Assembly: GCA_039814715.1 (NCBI GenBank)
Contig: JBCCAR010000046.1
Span: forward strand, 1 to 24,805
Source of the DNA: CAKZYD01 sp039814715
Lineage (GTDB): Bacteria > Pseudomonadota > Alphaproteobacteria > Sphingomonadales > CAKZYD01
DNA length: 24,805 bases
Direction of reading: 5' to 3'
This document shows, one piece after another, positions 24,201 to 24,805 of the stretch (position 1 is the first letter of the stretch; the number at the start of each line of letters is the position of its first letter). The notes under the pieces are model-generated. The model was not told the DNA's origin. It was given only the letters and a program-made list of their open reading frames with translations, and made no database searches. A program made the position numbers and the translations under genes.

Positions 24201-24481
24201 CCGATTTTCTCCATCGCGGTGCGGAACAACAGCCGATCTTCAGCCTTGTCGATTGCTTCTTTGTTTGCGCCAATCAGCTCAACACCGTATTTTTCAAGCA
24301 CGCCGCGTTTGCCCAAAGTCAGCGCTGCGTTCAGCGCTGTTTGCCCGCCCATGGTCGGCAGCAATGCATCTGGGCGTTCTTTGGCAATAATTTTCTCAAC
24401 AAATTCTGGCGTAATGGGCTCGATATAAGTCGCGTCCGCCATTTCTGGATCTGTCATGATGGTCGCTGGGTTAGAGTTCAC
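21290..24481 (-). CDS. carB: carbamoyl-phosphate synthase large subunit, 5'-truncated
   Basis: The frame encodes 1063 residues of CarB, which uses ammonia from CarA, bicarbonate and 2 ATP to make carbamoyl phosphate for arginine and pyrimidines. Both ATP-grasp halves are present (GGTGGGIAYN and WKEYEMEVVRDK in the first, ILGGGPNRIGQGIEFDYCC and LRPSYVLGGRGMEIV in the second), as is the C-terminal MGS-like allosteric domain (VIATAGTAAYLSERGV). The frame opens at GTG in VNSNPATIMTDPEMADATYI, which aligns with residue 47 of E. coli CarB. About 46 residues, including GAGPIVIGQACEFDYSG, are missing. The codon before GTG is still the expected Leu (CTG), then homology ends and a stop occurs within four codons. 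There is no ribosome site. GTG is therefore an internal codon and the gene is broken at a junction near 24485. Confidence 0.93.
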   Translation of the reverse strand: MNSNPATIMTDPEMADATYIEPITPEFVEKIIAKERPDALLPTMGGQTALNAALTLGKRGVLEKYGVELIGANKEAIDKAEDRLLFRTAMEKIGLECAKSVVLNAQDHVDISAPDIQNMGEVDRKKLLKKVAMAHAEAALDVVGLPTIIRPSYTLGGTGGGIAYNKEEYFEIVGSGLEASPTTEVLIEESIVGWKEYEMEVVRDKADNCIIICSIENVDPMGVHTGDSITVAPALTLTDKEYQVMRNASIAVLREIGVETGGSNVQFAVNPENGRLIVIEMNPRVSRSSALASKATGFPIAKIAAKLAVGYTLDEIDNDITGVTPASFEPTIDYVVTKIPRFTFEKFKGTKPLLTSAMKSVGEAMAIGRSWQESAQKALRSLETGLTGFDDQIIEGVDPENPDKDLIKAELAKPTPNRMLMLAQGFRHGLTFEEVREATKFDPWFVRQIEEIVRAEEDIKTHGLPTSREGFQKLKSMGFSDKRLGVLISATETKVRSEREALNVFPVFKRIDTCAAEFEAKTPYFYSTYENAIDGPAEDEARVTTAKKIAILGGGPNRIGQGIEFDYCCCHACFALSDAGYETIMINCNPETVSTDYDTSDRLYFEPLTTEDVLAVLRREQEAGDLVGVIVQLGGQTPLKLAQALQDANIPILGTSPDAIDLAEDRERFQKLLASLDLRQPRNATARSVEEARALAEEVGYPVLLRPSYVLGGRGMEIVETQDHLNRYIHEATQVSGDSPVLIDAYLRGALEVDVDAICDGESVYVAGILEHIEEAGIHSGDSACCLPPHSLPSAVIEEIERQTAALAHALSVRGLMNIQFAVKDGVVYLIEVNPRASRTVPFVAKARGVAFAKIASRIMAGESLSQFDLPTTQVRHLAVKEAVFPFTRFPGVDIILGPEMRSTGEVMGIDESFEAAFAKAQLAAGNMLPKEGQVFISVKNADKPAMVGCAKSLIKLGFSVIATAGTAAYLSERGVDVTGINKVAQGSPHIVDEIINGAVQLVFNTTEGDVSIRDSKPIRQTALFNKIPYFTTVAGALAATAALKSIKDDSLGVRSMQEFFAA

Positions 24482-24484
24482 CAG

Positions 24485-24490
24485 ACAGCA
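24485..24490. other. head-to-head junction between carB and an E1/transketolase-like gene
   Basis: carB homology on the minus strand is recognisable down to the Leu codon at 24482-24484. E1-like homology on the plus strand is recognisable from about 24487-24490 (SIKSRVIDLRWLSPL). The breakpoint is therefore confined to a few bases. No inverted repeat, insertion sequence or target duplication is visible at the point of joining. Confidence 0.75.
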
Positions 24491-24771
24491 TCAAATCACG
24501 CGTGATTGATCTTCGCTGGTTATCGCCACTGAATATCGATGGCGTTTTAAAGGCGGTAAAGGATTGTAAAAATATTCTGATCGTCGATGAAAGCCGCCAG
24601 ACAGGATCCTTATCCGAGGAGATACTTACGCGGCTTTATGAGGAAGGCGTGACCCAACCTATGAAACGTCTCACCGCCGAAGACAGCTTTATTCCGCTTG
24701 GGAAAGCATTTGACTGCACCCTTCCAAGCGTTGAGCAGGTCGTCGAAAAAGCTTGCAGCTTTAAGAACTGA
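24487..24771 (+). CDS. C-terminal fragment of a 2-oxoacid dehydrogenase E1 (transketolase C-terminal domain) protein
   Basis: About 94 residues match the transketolase C-terminal domain of branched-chain or pyruvate-type dehydrogenase E1 (beta, or fused alpha-beta) proteins: SRVIDLRWLSPLNIDGVL, then ILIVDESRQTGSLSEEI, then KRLTAEDSFIPLGKAFD and a closing LPSVEQVVEKA helix. This domain helps hold the thiamine diphosphate dimer. The catalytic parts are absent, because in-frame reading upstream meets a stop at 24472 inside carB sequence. The GTG at 24502 is an internal Val codon and not a start. A lipoyl E2 gene often follows such genes, but only 34 bases remain in the window and show nothing. 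Confidence 0.75.
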   Translation, partial: SIKSRVIDLRWLSPLNIDGVLKAVKDCKNILIVDESRQTGSLSEEILTRLYEEGVTQPMKRLTAEDSFIPLGKAFDCTLPSVEQVVEKACSFKN

Positions 24772-24805
24772 CCGTTTTAGGCAGTGCTTTTGGGGCGTAG
24801 CTGGC

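Noticed and set aside
24481..24481. GTG at 24481 as the true carB start
   Set aside because: It aligns with an internal Val of CarB, has no ribosome site, and is preceded by a further homologous Leu codon.
24772..24805. Start of a following dehydrogenase E2 gene
   Set aside because: Only 34 bases remain, with no start codon and ribosome site pair that I can support.

Overview
The window looks like part of an alphaproteobacterial chromosome of moderate GC content. The mre/rod cell-shape cluster, the cobT-cobS-cobC set, the Fe-S photolyase that resembles Agrobacterium PhrB, and the carB / greA / lrp / trxB / lysR neighbourhood all point that way. Gene density is high, with many 4-base ATGA start/stop overlaps. 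I saw no rRNA, tRNA or CRISPR array. No stretch without a gene exceeds 300 bases.

Left edge (1-821): the 3' end of an IS110-family transposase is joined to the 3' part of a secreted metallophosphoesterase with a PEP-CTERM anchor, followed by a good intrinsic terminator. Next (907-4361) is a set of small-molecule or detoxification genes: ytoQ, a VOC/glyoxalase-fold protein, a Tat-exported bicupin, a GFA-family protein and the glutathione enzyme yghU. The minus-strand operon cobT-cobS-cobC (6669 to 4368) carries out assembly of the cobalamin nucleotide loop. Across a 275-base divergent region that holds an imperfect 17-base direct repeat lies the elongasome operon mreB-mreC-mreD-mrdA(PBP2)-rodA (6945-12500). 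An FeS-BCP (6-4) photolyase follows on the same strand.

The right half holds a DUF805 membrane protein, a GST/NTF2-like pair, and a minus-strand run of a large cytoplasmic histidine-kinase-like protein, trxB and a LysR regulator. A divergent Lrp/AsnC regulator and the greA and carB genes follow. The kinase-like protein keeps its H-box histidine but appears to have lost the ATP-binding motifs.

Right edge (24481-24771): carB lacks its first ~46 codons. At a junction only a few bases wide it abuts, head to head, the 3' end of a 2-oxoacid dehydrogenase E1/transketolase-like gene. This is a rearrangement breakpoint or an assembly chimera. It is the strongest anomaly in the window. The most interesting biological candidate is the pseudokinase-like regulator at 17547-19883. 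At the regulatory scale, all five convergent gene junctions carry a stem-loop at or near the stop codons, the lrp promoter has helically phased AAATTA tracts, and trxB has a perfect palindrome next to its likely start site.
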